The position numbers and the translations under genes were made by a program. From positions 84,593 to 148,592 of the forward strand of contig NZ_BEXF01000014.1 in the NCBI RefSeq assembly GCF_002897295.1: DNA of 64,000 bases. The letters are read 5' to 3'. Position 1 is the stretch's first letter, and each line of letters begins with the position of its first letter. Source of the DNA: Brevibacillus reuszeri. GTDB lineage: Bacteria > Bacillota > Bacilli > Brevibacillales > Brevibacillaceae. Below, piece by piece: positions 17,950-26,967 of this stretch. The notes under the pieces are model-generated. The model did not search any database. It saw only the letters and a list, made by a program, of their open reading frames with translations, and had not been told where the DNA came from.

Positions 17950-18007
17950 ACAAAAACAGACATACGGTAGCGACAGACGGATGAGTAAGGGAAGGGACGT
18001 GAAGGGC

Positions 18008-18892
18008 ATGAAGGGCTTCCTGCGATGGGGAATCGGCGCGTTGATATTGACACTCTTGGTCGGCTGTAGTGATGGCAGCGAACGGAGTAAGTCGAATCCT
18101 TCTTCGGTTACGGCAGCTGCTCTACAGGGGGACTTGACCTATAAGGACGTGCTGGAAAAGGGAGAAATGGTGCACAATCTCAAGATGACGACGGATTCCG
18201 AAAGAGTATGGGTCGGCACACATGCGGGATTGTACAGTTCAGCTGACGGAGGCTTGTGGGGTCTCCTCTCCCCACAATTGGAACAACAAGCGATAGTGGG
18301 CTGGTTTGTGGACCCAGATGACCCGCGTCAAATCATCGTTGCAGGCAATGAAGGCGTGCACCTTTCTACAGATGGCGGCAAGGAATGGACTTCTATTGGA
18401 AAAGGATTGCCTGTTCCTGCCGAAATTCGCAGCTTCACCGGAATTCGTCAGGGGGAAAAAATCCGTCTCTTTGCCTTTATCTCTGGGGAAGGAATTTATC
18501 AGTCCGTAGATAACGGAGAGAATTGGAGTCTGTGGCAGCCGATGGATCAGGAAGTATATGCCATGGATTTTAACCCTGAGGAAAACCGACTCTATGTAGC
18601 CGCACAATTCAGCTTGCTCTATAATGAAGACGGGCAGTGGAAGACAGAGGTATTGCCAGAGGCGCAACAAATCTATTCTCTTTCCATCGAACGACGTACC
18701 GGAGTACTGGCTGTCGCGACCGAACGTGGTGTTTTTGAAAAAGTAAACGGGGAGTGGCGTTTGCTCGATGCACGCGCCCCTGAAAAGCTGATTTTGATTG
18801 CTTCTGGCGAAGGAAAAACCAAATGGATCGGGATCGGTGAATCAGCACTGATTTACAAGCTCGTCGACAATCGCTGGACCAAGTGGAATTAA
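18008..18892 (+). CDS. beta-propeller lipoprotein, Ycf48/sialidase-like
   Basis: Predicted exported lipoprotein of about 294 residues: MKGFLRWGIGALILTLLVGC carries a lipobox LVGC. Repeats containing Asp-box-like elements follow (SSADGGLWGLL, LSTDGGKEWTS, QSVDNGENWSL), each preceded by a hydrophobic strand, which indicates a six- or seven-bladed propeller like Ycf48 or BNR proteins. Probably a binding scaffold rather than an enzyme. Start uncertain: in-frame ATG 17981 and GTG 17999 lie upstream, but the signal peptide fits 18008. It lies between ligA and camS and is likely in the same operon. Confidence 0.8.
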   Translation: MKGFLRWGIGALILTLLVGCSDGSERSKSNPSSVTAAALQGDLTYKDVLEKGEMVHNLKMTTDSERVWVGTHAGLYSSADGGLWGLLSPQLEQQAIVGWFVDPDDPRQIIVAGNEGVHLSTDGGKEWTSIGKGLPVPAEIRSFTGIRQGEKIRLFAFISGEGIYQSVDNGENWSLWQPMDQEVYAMDFNPEENRLYVAAQFSLLYNEDGQWKTEVLPEAQQIYSLSIERRTGVLAVATERGVFEKVNGEWRLLDARAPEKLILIASGEGKTKWIGIGESALIYKLVDNRWTKWN

Positions 18893-18904
18893 AAGGAGTA
18901 GCGT

Positions 18905-19975
18905 ATGAAAGCGAAGTTTTTGACAGGATGCAGGCTGGTGACGGCTCTACTTCTCGTGATCGTAACAACAGGTTGTTCGTTGCTACCCATTGGCAAGGAA
19001 AAGACAGCACCGGAGCCTATGACTCCATCCTTGTCAGAGGTTGTAGAAGTATCCGAAGATTACTACGGAAGCGTTACGCCGTATAAAACAAATCAGACGC
19101 GCGGTATGCTGAGCAGCACCAAATATCGTATTGACTTTAGCCATTTGGAGCTCGGGCTGATGGAGTTTGCCAGAGATACGTTCCCGACGTCAGACTATTT
19201 CTTTCAAGAAGGACAGCAGGTGACACGGGAACAGGTGACCGAATGGATCGCTCAAGAGAAAAACGGTACAGCAAATGGTCAGAAAAAGACAGGAATTCTG
19301 GTACATGTGCTGGAGCATGATTATCTCAACAAAAAGACCAAGGAATTGTCTGGCATGGTCTTAGGACTCTCGCTGTCCCCGAACTATGTCGATGCGACTG
19401 GTCAGGAGAAGGTCTATACACCGCAGGAATTGCAGGCAAAAGGGCAACAGCTGGCGGCAAAGATTGTCCAATCTGTGCGTGTGAACAGCCCTCAGGTACC
19501 GATACTGATCATGATGTATCAAGTACCGGAAGCCAATTCCTCGTTGGTGCCGGGACACTTTATCATGTCGGGAACCGTCAGTACAGGTGAGGCGGTTGTT
19601 TCCAAGTGGCAACCGATCGAAGAGGAATATTTCCTTTTCCCGAGCAAGGAAGTAGAGAAAAAATATGCACAGCAGTCGTTGCAGTTTGATAAGCTGATGC
19701 GCCAAACGAAAGAGTTTTTTCCGGAGTACATCGGCTTGACTGGGGTCGGGCGCTTTATGGATGGCAGACTGACAGAGCTGACCATCACAGCGACAGCAGA
19801 ATATGACTCACGCTCGGAGGTGCTGCAATTTACACAATTTGCGGCAGGCAGTATTAATCAGCTGATCGACAAGAGTGTGCATGTCAACCTGTATGTGCAG
19901 ACGATGAGCAAGCCGCTGTCGATCTATATACGTCCAACATCTGGTGAGCCGTATATGCATCTCTACCGGAGCTAA
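18905..19975 (+). CDS. yerH: CamS/YerH sex-pheromone-precursor family lipoprotein
   Basis: Lipoprotein of 356 residues (lipobox VTTGC at about 21-25) belonging to the CamS family, whose cleaved signal peptide gives the cAM373-type pheromone in staphylococci. Motifs include SEVVEVSEDYYGSVTPYKT and RGMLSSTKYRIDFSHLELGL, characteristic of the family. Position after ligA matches Bacillus yerH. The role in non-pheromone species is unknown. ATG follows AAAAGGAG. A long terminator closes the pcrA-ligA-lipoprotein-camS transcript. Confidence 0.9.
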   Translation: MKAKFLTGCRLVTALLLVIVTTGCSLLPIGKEKTAPEPMTPSLSEVVEVSEDYYGSVTPYKTNQTRGMLSSTKYRIDFSHLELGLMEFARDTFPTSDYFFQEGQQVTREQVTEWIAQEKNGTANGQKKTGILVHVLEHDYLNKKTKELSGMVLGLSLSPNYVDATGQEKVYTPQELQAKGQQLAAKIVQSVRVNSPQVPILIMMYQVPEANSSLVPGHFIMSGTVSTGEAVVSKWQPIEEEYFLFPSKEVEKKYAQQSLQFDKLMRQTKEFFPEYIGLTGVGRFMDGRLTELTITATAEYDSRSEVLQFTQFAAGSINQLIDKSVHVNLYVQTMSKPLSIYIRPTSGEPYMHLYRS

Positions 19976-19993
19976 TCTTTTACGATGATCGAT

Positions 19994-20038
19994 AAACCCG
20001 ATTTTTCATTGCATTGATTATGAAAAATCGGGTTTTTT
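19994..20038 (+). terminator. intrinsic terminator closing the pcrA-ligA-camS unit
   Basis: AAACCCGATTTTTCAT (19994-20009) pairs perfectly with ATGAAAAATCGGGTTT (20020-20035), with the T-run at 20033-20038. Confidence 0.92.
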
Positions 20039-20053
20039 GTACAATGCTGACGT

Positions 20054-20069
20054 TTATGTTCAAACATAA
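20054..20069. promoter_or_regulatory. rocA: palindromic upstream activating site candidate
   Basis: TTATGTT (20054-20060) and AACATAA (20063-20069) form a perfect dyad about 118 bp before the -24 element of the sigma-54 promoter. A second, shorter dyad TTTTG-AA-CAAAA lies about 25 bp downstream. This distance is usual for enhancer-binding activators of sigma-54 such as RocR. The sequence differs from the RocR sites I recall from Bacillus subtilis, so the identity of the binder is open. Confidence 0.5.
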
Positions 20070-20184
20070 GTGTGTAATAATGAGTAAGTTTTGAACAAAA
20101 GTGTGCTGGAAGCCTCCCTGATACAGGAAGATGTTTTTCGAGAAAAATGCAAACAATAGTGGAGTCGAGGAAGTTCAGTTTTAG

Positions 20185-20201
20185 TTGGTATGATCCTTGC
20201 A
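20185..20201 (+). promoter_or_regulatory. rocA: sigma-54 (SigL) promoter of rocA
   Basis: TTGGTATGATCCTTGCA fits the -24/-12 consensus YTGGCACGRNNNTTGCW at 11 of 13 defined positions. It has the invariant GG (20187-20188) and GC (20199-20200) with exactly 10 nt between them. In Bacillus the roc genes are SigL-dependent, so sequence and context agree. Transcription should start near 20212. Confidence 0.82.
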
Positions 20202-20253
20202 TAAGATTATAAGTGATCCGCACATGGAAGAAATTTATAAGGAGGCGTCACAG

Positions 20254-21801
20254 ATGCAAGTGGAATTCAAAAACGAGGCGTTTACCAATTTTAGCCTGCC
20301 AGAAAATAAAAAGGCATTCGAAGAAGCACTCGCAAAAGTAGAAAGCGAGCTTGGCCTCGAGTATGACCTCATCATTGGCGGCGAGCGCATCACAACTGAG
20401 AAAAAATCCAAATCCATCAACCCTTCTAATAAAGAACAGGTAGTGGGTGTGGTTTCCCAAGCTGACCAAGCATTGGCTGAAAAAGCGATTCAAACAGCTG
20501 CAAGCACTTTTGAAACTTGGAAAAAGGTGCCTGCTCAGGCTCGTTCCCGCTATCTGTATAAAGCAGCAGCGATCATGCGTCGCCGCAAGCATGAATTCTC
20601 CGCTTGGCTTGTAAAAGAAGCAGGTAAAAGCTGGGCAGAAGCAGATGCTGACACAGCTGAAGCTATTGATTTCATGGAATACTATGGCCGTCAAATGGAT
20701 AAGCTGTCCCAACGCCATGACCTTCCTCGCATCCCGGATGAGGATAACGAATTGTACTACGTTCCACTTGGTGTTGGTGTTGTAATCCCACCATGGAACT
20801 TCCCTCTCGCAATTATGGTAGGGATGACTACGGCTGCTCTCGTAGCTGGTAACACTGTTGTACTGAAACCTGCTTCCACCACTCCAGTAATCGCTGCGAA
20901 ATTCATGGAAATCCTTGAAGACGCTGGCGTTCCAGCTGGTGTTGTTAACTTTGTACCAGGTTCCGGTGGAGAAATAGGGGACTACCTCGTAGAACATACA
21001 CTGACTCGTTTCATCAGCTTCACTGGTTCCCGCGACGTAGGTCTGCGCATCAACGAGCTGGCTGCAAAACATCGTCCAGGTCAAAAATGGATGAAGCGTC
21101 TGGTAGCTGAAATGGGCGGTAAAGACTCTATTGTTGTTGACAGCGACTGCGATATCGAGCTGGCTGCACAATCCATCGTTGCTTCTGCATTCGGTTTCTC
21201 AGGTCAAAAATGTTCTGCATGCTCCCGTGCAATCGTTCACCAAGATGTGTACGATCAAGTACTGGGCCGCGTAGCAGAAATGACGAAAAACCTGACTGTA
21301 GGCGACATCAGAACAAACGATTTCTACACAGGTCCAGTTGTTGACGAGAAAGCATACAACAAAATCCTGGAATACATCGAAATCGGTAAACAAGAGGGTA
21401 AACTGGTTGCAGGTGGCGAAAAAGGACCGGAAACTGGTTACTTCATCCAGCCAACTGTATTCGCTGACCTCGATCCAAATGCTCGCATCATGCAAGAAGA
21501 AATCTTTGGCCCAGTAGTAGCATTCTGCAAAGCTAACGATTTCGACCATGCTATGGAAATCGCGAACAACACAGAGTACGGCTTGACTGGCGCTGTAATC
21601 AGCCGCAACCGTGCACACCTGGAGCGCGCACGCGAAGAGTTCCATGTGGGTAACCTGTACTTCAACCGTAAGTGCACAGGCGCTTTGGTAGGCGTACATC
21701 CATTCGGCGGATTCAACATGTCCGGTACAGACTCCAAAGCGGGTGGACCAGACTATTTGCTGCTCTTCACTCAAGCGAAAATGGTTTCTGAAAAATTGTA
21801 A
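20254..21801 (+). CDS. rocA: L-glutamate gamma-semialdehyde dehydrogenase RocA
   Basis: NAD-dependent oxidation of pyrroline-5-carboxylate/glutamate semialdehyde to glutamate, the last step of arginine, ornithine and proline catabolism; 515 residues, the normal length. Catalytic cysteine in FSGQKCSACSR, general base glutamate in VAEMGGKDS, and the aldehyde-dehydrogenase signatures PPWNFPLAIM and NRKCTGALVGVHPFGGF are present. ATG at 20254 follows TAAGGAGG; an upstream in-frame ATG falls inside the promoter region. Codon use looks optimised, suggesting high expression. It is a single gene with its own sigma-54 promoter and terminator, not in an operon with rocB or rocC. Confidence 0.96.
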   Translation: MQVEFKNEAFTNFSLPENKKAFEEALAKVESELGLEYDLIIGGERITTEKKSKSINPSNKEQVVGVVSQADQALAEKAIQTAASTFETWKKVPAQARSRYLYKAAAIMRRRKHEFSAWLVKEAGKSWAEADADTAEAIDFMEYYGRQMDKLSQRHDLPRIPDEDNELYYVPLGVGVVIPPWNFPLAIMVGMTTAALVAGNTVVLKPASTTPVIAAKFMEILEDAGVPAGVVNFVPGSGGEIGDYLVEHTLTRFISFTGSRDVGLRINELAAKHRPGQKWMKRLVAEMGGKDSIVVDSDCDIELAAQSIVASAFGFSGQKCSACSRAIVHQDVYDQVLGRVAEMTKNLTVGDIRTNDFYTGPVVDEKAYNKILEYIEIGKQEGKLVAGGEKGPETGYFIQPTVFADLDPNARIMQEEIFGPVVAFCKANDFDHAMEIANNTEYGLTGAVISRNRAHLERAREEFHVGNLYFNRKCTGALVGVHPFGGFNMSGTDSKAGGPDYLLLFTQAKMVSEKL

Positions 21802-21844
21802 GCTCTAGCGAGGTATATACACTGCGGTGTAGGCCGCGTGTTAC

Positions 21845-21877
21845 AAAAAGCCGTCTCTTAATTAGAGGCGGCTTTTT
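21845..21877 (+). terminator. intrinsic terminator after rocA
   Basis: AAAAAGCCGTCTCT (21845-21858) pairs with AGAGGCGGCTTTTT (21864-21877), with one G-U pair, and ends in five T. Confidence 0.9.
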
Positions 21878-21956
21878 CGGTTTTCTAACACTCATTTTGT
21901 CCACACTAAGAAAAATGGCTGTGCGGGGCAGGTGAGGGATACTGTTTACGTATATT

Positions 21957-22895
21957 GTGTCAGGGCTCTCTACGTTTTTTATCGTGTATTTGTTAATGCC
22001 AGTAGCGAATTGGATGGCGTGGAAAACAAAGCTGCTGGACATTCCCAAAGGCAGGAAAGGGCATAGCAGACCGATGCCACTATCTGGTGGATTGGCCATG
22101 TTCGTTGGGCTGCTCATAGTGACAACTTTTTTTGCAGGGGCGCAAAAATCCGTTGCAGTTTTGGCAGTTGGTGGCGCAATGCTGGTGGGCATCGGATGGG
22201 TCGATGATACTTTTAAATCCAGGCAAAAGGACTTCCCAGCATTACCCAAGCTGCTTGTTCAATTGCTGGTCGCAGTCTTTACTTTTATGCTGGATATAAG
22301 GTTTCGTGGAATCAGCTTGTCATGGATCGGAGAAGAGGGAGCATACATTTCTTTTCCGCTTCTCGTTTCGCTCTTGGCGACGGTTTTATGGATAGTCGGG
22401 TTGATCAACATGGTCAATTTTTTGGATGGGGTAGATGGCTTGGCGGCGGGAGCGACAGTCTTTTCAGCAGTGACGCTGTTTTTTCTGTCGATGGTGAGAG
22501 GACAAGAATTGACGGCACTGTTGGCAGTCGCACTTGCTGGTGCAGCGCTTGCCTTTCTGCGCTTTAATTTTTACCCAGCAAAAATGTTTATGGGCGATGC
22601 GGGCTCGATGTTTTTAGGCTTTGCCCTCGGAGTTATTTCGCTTGAAGGGACGATGAAGGGGGCGACTCTCATTTCGCTTGTGGTGACCGTGTTGGCACTA
22701 GGGCTGCCTGTCATCGATACCATCCAGGTGATGGTCAGCAGGCTGTTGGCGGGCTCTCCCATGCACCAGGCGGATCGCAGGCACGTTCATCACCGGTTGA
22801 TGTCCCGTGGCTTGTCAGCAAAGCAGACGGTCGTCGTGCTGTATCTCGTCAGCTTCTTACTCTCCGCGTTGTCAGTGTTCCTGTTTTTTCTTTGA
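21957..22895 (+). CDS. TagO/WecA-type undecaprenyl-phosphate sugar-1-phosphate transferase
   Basis: Polytopic membrane enzyme of the MraY/WecA/TagO family (312 residues) that moves a HexNAc-1-phosphate from UDP-sugar to undecaprenyl phosphate, starting teichoic acid or related polymer synthesis. Mg-binding motif NMVNFLDGVDGLAAG, the aspartate loop FMGDAGSMFLGF and the HIH-like loop HVHHRLMSRG are present, amid about ten membrane helices. The start is unsettled: GTG 21957 is 21 nt from AGGTGA (21930-21935), whereas an in-frame CTG at 21942 is 6 nt from it and adds five residues; a stop lies at 21933. Confidence 0.9.
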   Translation: MSGLSTFFIVYLLMPVANWMAWKTKLLDIPKGRKGHSRPMPLSGGLAMFVGLLIVTTFFAGAQKSVAVLAVGGAMLVGIGWVDDTFKSRQKDFPALPKLLVQLLVAVFTFMLDIRFRGISLSWIGEEGAYISFPLLVSLLATVLWIVGLINMVNFLDGVDGLAAGATVFSAVTLFFLSMVRGQELTALLAVALAGAALAFLRFNFYPAKMFMGDAGSMFLGFALGVISLEGTMKGATLISLVVTVLALGLPVIDTIQVMVSRLLAGSPMHQADRRHVHHRLMSRGLSAKQTVVVLYLVSFLLSALSVFLFFL

Positions 22896-22922
22896 AGAAG
22901 TAAGCAAATTGATTTTTCCAGC

Positions 22923-22955
22923 AAAAAAGGCTACACCAAATGGCTTGGCGTAGCC
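22923..22955 (-). terminator. terminator of the GGDEF gene
   Basis: GGCTAC-A-CCAA (22929-22939) pairs with TTGG-C-GTAGCC around a short loop, with an A-run at 22923-22928 that becomes the U-tract on the minus strand. Confidence 0.7.
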
Positions 22956-22966
22956 AACTGCACGAT

Positions 22967-23890
22967 TCATGAAGGAGTGGGATCAAAGAAAAGAAACTGA
23001 TTGCGGCCGGTTGCTTTTGCCCGATAGAGAGCTTTGTCAGCATAAGTTAGGAGCTGATCGGCGTCGGTGGTAGAGGTCGGATAGATGGAGATGCCGATGC
23101 TCGTTGTGAAGGAAAATTCCTGGTCGTTAATAACCCATGGAAGTTGGAGCGATTGCAGAATCCGGCGAGCAACTTTTTCTACCTGTTGCCAGGAATGAAT
23201 GCCCGTAAGCAGTACGACAAATTCATCTCCGCCCAGACGAGCTACGGTGTCGCCGTCGCGCACGCATGATTTGAGTCGTTCAGCAAGCATTTTGAGAAAA
23301 GTATCTCCGGTATTGTGCCCCCAGGTGTCGTTAATTTCTTTAAAATGGTCGCAGTCGAGAAAAAGCACGGCGACCAGCTCGTTTTTTACTTTGGCTTCTG
23401 TCAAAGCCTCGTGCAGATTGATAGAAAGCAGACGCCTGTTTGGTAATCCCGTTAGCACATCATGGTACGCCATGTACTCCAGGCGTGACTCCAGCTTTTT
23501 GCGCTCGGTAATATCTCTTGTCACGGAAAATACGTGCGTGCATACGCCGTCTTTGTTGTAGACAGGCGATAGAATCGACTCGCCAATCACTTCACCATTC
23601 GTCGTATAGTGGATGGGTTCCTCACCGAGCACCGCTTTTTGGTACATTCTGTTCAACAAGGCTGCTTTTTCTTCCGGATATACATCCTCGATTCGCTTTC
23701 CATATGCTTCCTCGGATAGATCTGCAACTTGCATAGCGGCTCGATTCATCAGTACGTAGCGGAAGTGGTACTCTTTTTCCGCTGTTTCTTCCACAGACAT
23801 AAGGAAGAACATGTCTGACATATGATGAAATAAGCTGGTCAGGATATCCCCGTGTTCACTAATGAGTGTTGCGATGTCGAGCTTTTTCAT
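22967..23890 (-). CDS. PAS-GGDEF diguanylate cyclase
   Basis: A 307-residue soluble signalling enzyme expected to make cyclic di-GMP from two GTP. A PAS domain (about 15-130, with RYVLMNRAAMQVADLSEEAYGKRI and FSVTRDITERKKLE) is joined by a short coil to a GGDEF domain (140-300). The catalytic motif RLGGDEFVV is intact and is preceded at the correct distance by RDGD, an RxxD inhibitory I-site, so product feedback is expected. No EAL domain. It converges on the TagO-like gene and is monocistronic with its own terminator. Confidence 0.94.
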   Translation of the reverse strand: MKKLDIATLISEHGDILTSLFHHMSDMFFLMSVEETAEKEYHFRYVLMNRAAMQVADLSEEAYGKRIEDVYPEEKAALLNRMYQKAVLGEEPIHYTTNGEVIGESILSPVYNKDGVCTHVFSVTRDITERKKLESRLEYMAYHDVLTGLPNRRLLSINLHEALTEAKVKNELVAVLFLDCDHFKEINDTWGHNTGDTFLKMLAERLKSCVRDGDTVARLGGDEFVVLLTGIHSWQQVEKVARRILQSLQLPWVINDQEFSFTTSIGISIYPTSTTDADQLLTYADKALYRAKATGRNQFLFFDPTPS

Positions 23891-24064
23891 ATCTGTCTTC
23901 TCCTGAATGTAGGCTTGTCCCCATTATTATAGTATAGCAAGCAAGCCTAAGAAAATGATGAGCCATTGGTAATAGTGTAGGGTTTACTGCAAGTTAGTGG
24001 AGTGGTAAAGTAAGGATATTCGAATACAGGTCGTCTAATCGAAAGAGAACAAGGAGTTTGTTTT

Positions 24065-24916
24065 ATGAGCAAAAAGCTGCTTCCGGGTCTCATCCATCGC
24101 CTGCCACAAAATGCGATGTCTCGGACCATGGGAAAAATTACCGCCTCGGGCTTTAGTCGATTAGCCATTCAACGATACATACGGCACTATCAGATTGATA
24201 CCTCGATCATAGAAAAACCGGTGAAGGAATACCGCACGCTAAAAGAGTTTTTTACACGTCGCCTGAAGCCAGAGGCAAGACCAATTGCTTCGGGAGCCGA
24301 TACGATTGTCAGCCCGGTGGACGGAACTGTTTCACAGCTTGGGGATATTTGTGAGGGTAGCTTAATTCAGGCAAAAGGAAAAGAGTACGATGTGTCCCAA
24401 CTTTTGGGAGGCTCAGAGGAAGAAGCCAAGCGCTACTACGGCGGTAAGTTTATTACGATTTATTTGAGTCCACGCGACTACCATCGGATTCATATGCCGG
24501 TTGCCGGTGACCTGACCTGCTACTGCTACTTGCCAGGGCGCTTGTACCCTGTGAATAAGCTGGGGATAGAAAACGTAGACTGCCTGTTTGCGCGAAATGA
24601 ACGTCTGGTCACTCATTTCCAAACGGACGGACTGGGAGACATGGCACTGGTCAAGGTAGGGGCTCTGTTCGTCGGCAGTGTCAAAGTCTGCTACAATACC
24701 GCTACTACCAACATCAAGCACGGTCAGCAAACGCATGAGAAGATTGCGGGTACCCCTCATTATGAAAAAGGGGCAGAGCTGGGCTGGTTTGAATTTGGCT
24801 CCACGGTGATTCTTTTGCTGGAGTCTAACCAACTGGAGTGGGCGGCAGGCATTGAAAAGGGCAAGTCCTTGCTCATGGGTCAACCGCTGCTGAAAAAAGC
24901 GTCACAGCCTGAGTAG
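24065..24916 (+). CDS. psd: phosphatidylserine decarboxylase
   Basis: Membrane-associated pyruvoyl enzyme converting phosphatidylserine to phosphatidylethanolamine, 283 residues as proenzyme. The self-cleavage site is seen in WFEFGSTVILLL, where the serine of GST becomes the pyruvoyl group; FGST replaces the common LGST. Other family motifs are TIVSPVDGTVSQLG and YLSPRDYHRIHMPVAG, with catalytic Asp and His. ATG follows AAGGAG. No phosphatidylserine synthase gene lies beside it, and the gene ends in a terminator. Confidence 0.95.
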   Translation: MSKKLLPGLIHRLPQNAMSRTMGKITASGFSRLAIQRYIRHYQIDTSIIEKPVKEYRTLKEFFTRRLKPEARPIASGADTIVSPVDGTVSQLGDICEGSLIQAKGKEYDVSQLLGGSEEEAKRYYGGKFITIYLSPRDYHRIHMPVAGDLTCYCYLPGRLYPVNKLGIENVDCLFARNERLVTHFQTDGLGDMALVKVGALFVGSVKVCYNTATTNIKHGQQTHEKIAGTPHYEKGAELGWFEFGSTVILLLESNQLEWAAGIEKGKSLLMGQPLLKKASQPE

Positions 24917-24942
24917 AACAGAATACATCAATAGAAGACGAG

Positions 24943-24975
24943 GTCCAGGGCTATAGCTTTGGACTTGTTTTTACA
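24943..24975 (+). terminator. probable terminator after psd
   Basis: AGGTCCA (24943-24949) pairs with TGGACTT (24962-24968) around an inner palindrome GCTATAGC, followed by a T-rich tract to 24974. Confidence 0.65.
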
Positions 24976-25164
24976 TCTACGAAGAAAAGCGATGGCTGTT
25001 TTTCTAGCCTCCACGATTGCGCAGCTTCACCCGCGTTTTTCTGGTCAATCTTTTTTTGCCGAATTATTTTTGTTTTGTGGTGAGTATATCCCCGCGAAAA
25101 TTGACTGAACCTGTTGTTTTCAAGTAAGATCAAAGTTATGTGATACGATTCGGAGGTGGAAAAA

Positions 25165-25455
25165 ATGAGTGCCATTACTCGCAAGGAAGTAGAACATGTA
25201 GCTAATCTGGCCCGCTTGCAGCTGACTGAGGAAGAAGCTGAGAGATACACCAAGGACCTGAATGCGATTTTGGAATTTGCAGCCAAGCTAAACGAGCTGG
25301 ATACATCCAATATCGAGCCGACAAGCCATGCGACTGATGTAAAAAACGTCATGCGCGAGGACGTCAACCGACCATCCCTGCCACGTGAGGAAGTGCTGAA
25401 AAACGCGCCTGACCACGAAGAAGGGCAATTCAAGGTACCAGCTGTATTCGAATAA
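25165..25455 (+). CDS. gatC: Asp/Glu-tRNA amidotransferase subunit C
   Basis: The small 96-residue subunit of GatCAB, which wraps the A-B interface and stabilises the complex making Gln-tRNA(Gln) and Asn-tRNA(Asn) from mischarged tRNA. The motifs VEHVANLARLQLTEEE and the tail VLKNAPDHEEGQFKVPAV are classical. ATG follows CGGAGGTGG. First gene of the gatC-gatA-gatB operon. Confidence 0.95.
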   Translation: MSAITRKEVEHVANLARLQLTEEEAERYTKDLNAILEFAAKLNELDTSNIEPTSHATDVKNVMREDVNRPSLPREEVLKNAPDHEEGQFKVPAVFE

Positions 25456-25488
25456 GGAAAAAGGATAACGAGAAGGGAGGAACCCACT

Positions 25489-26961
25489 GTGTCGCTGTTT
25501 GACAAGCGATTGTCGGAGATACATAGCGCCCTGCGCGCAAAAGAATTGTCTGTGACTGATCTGGTGCAGGCTTCCATCACTAGCATTAAAGAGCACGATG
25601 GAGAAATCAAATCCGTATTGCACGTAGATGAAGAGGGCGCACTTGCTCATGCCCGTCAATTGGACGAGCGTCTGGTCAAAGAAAATGAGGAATTGGGTCT
25701 TCTCTTTGGCTTGCCTGCCGGACTCAAGGACAACCTGATTACAAAAGATGTACGCACAACCTGCGCCAGCAAATTTTTGGCGAACTATGATCCTGTACAT
25801 GACGGGACCGTTTCCCAAAAAGTAAAGGAAGCAGATGCTGTTATCGTAGCGAAGCTGAACATGGACGAGTTTGCTATGGGCGGCTCCAACGAAAACTCTG
25901 GCTTCTACCCAACCAAAAATCCTTGGAACACCGATTATGTGCCAGGTGGCTCCAGCGGTGGATCGGCGGCAGCGATGGCTGCGCGTCATTTTTACTTTAC
26001 ACTTGGTTCTGATACGGGCGGATCGATTCGTCAGCCTGCCGCTTTTTGTGGTGTAGTAGGCTTGAAGCCAACGTATGGACGTGTTTCCCGTTTTGGACTG
26101 GTGGCGTTCGCATCCTCATTGGATCAGATCGGACCTGTTACGAAAAACGTCGAGGATTCCGCTTATGTCCTGCAAGCGATCGCTGGGCATGATGGATATG
26201 ATTCGACCTCTGCAAATGTAGAAGTGCCAGACTACTTGTCTGCACTGACCGGAGATGTCAAAGGGCTGCGCATTGGCGTGCCGAAGGAATTGATCGGCGA
26301 AGGAATCGACCCAGAGGTTCGCGAGGCTGTTCTGGCAGCACTGAAGCAGCTGGAGAGCATGGGAGCGACATGGAGCGAGGTTTCCATGCCACATACGGAA
26401 TACGCGGTACCAGCGTATTATCTGCTGTCGTCCTCCGAGGCTTCTTCCAACCTGGCTCGCTTTGACGGCGTTCGCTACGGTGTGCGTGCAGACAATGCAG
26501 CCAACCTGATTGAGCTGTACAAAGAATCCCGCAGCCAAGGCTTTGGGGCAGAGGTAAAACGTCGCATCATGCTCGGAACGTATGCCCTCTCTTCCGGCTA
26601 TTACGACGCGTATTACAAAAAAGCACAACAAGTACGCACCTTGATTATTCAAGATTTCAACAGCATTTTTGCTGATTACGATGTCATTTTGCATCCGACT
26701 ACGCCGTCCACGGCATTTAAAATCGGAGAAAACGCAGATGATCCGGTCAAAATGTATCTGGAAGACATCTGCACCGTGCCTGTCAATCTGGCTGGCTTGC
26801 CAGCAATCAGTGTGCCATGCGGCTTCGCGAAAAGTGGTTTGCCGATTGGCCTTCAGATTGTGGGCCGAGCGTTTGATGAATCCACTGTGCTGCGCGTAGC
26901 ACATGCCTATGAGCAATCCGTGGGCTTTCACCAGCGTAAGCCGGAATGGGTAAGGGGGTAA
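25489..26961 (+). CDS. gatA: Asp/Glu-tRNA amidotransferase subunit A
   Basis: The amidase subunit (490 residues) releasing ammonia from glutamine for the transamidation done by GatB. The amidase-signature catalytic triad is visible: Lys in GLPAGLKDN, cis-Ser and nucleophile Ser in PGGSSGGSAAAMA and GSDTGGSIRQPAAFCG. GTG start with GGGAGG upstream. It lies 33 nt after gatC and 6 nt before gatB, so all three subunits are made from one message. Confidence 0.97.
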   Translation: MSLFDKRLSEIHSALRAKELSVTDLVQASITSIKEHDGEIKSVLHVDEEGALAHARQLDERLVKENEELGLLFGLPAGLKDNLITKDVRTTCASKFLANYDPVHDGTVSQKVKEADAVIVAKLNMDEFAMGGSNENSGFYPTKNPWNTDYVPGGSSGGSAAAMAARHFYFTLGSDTGGSIRQPAAFCGVVGLKPTYGRVSRFGLVAFASSLDQIGPVTKNVEDSAYVLQAIAGHDGYDSTSANVEVPDYLSALTGDVKGLRIGVPKELIGEGIDPEVREAVLAALKQLESMGATWSEVSMPHTEYAVPAYYLLSSSEASSNLARFDGVRYGVRADNAANLIELYKESRSQGFGAEVKRRIMLGTYALSSGYYDAYYKKAQQVRTLIIQDFNSIFADYDVILHPTTPSTAFKIGENADDPVKMYLEDICTVPVNLAGLPAISVPCGFAKSGLPIGLQIVGRAFDESTVLRVAHAYEQSVGFHQRKPEWVRG

Positions 26962-26967
26962 GGCGTC

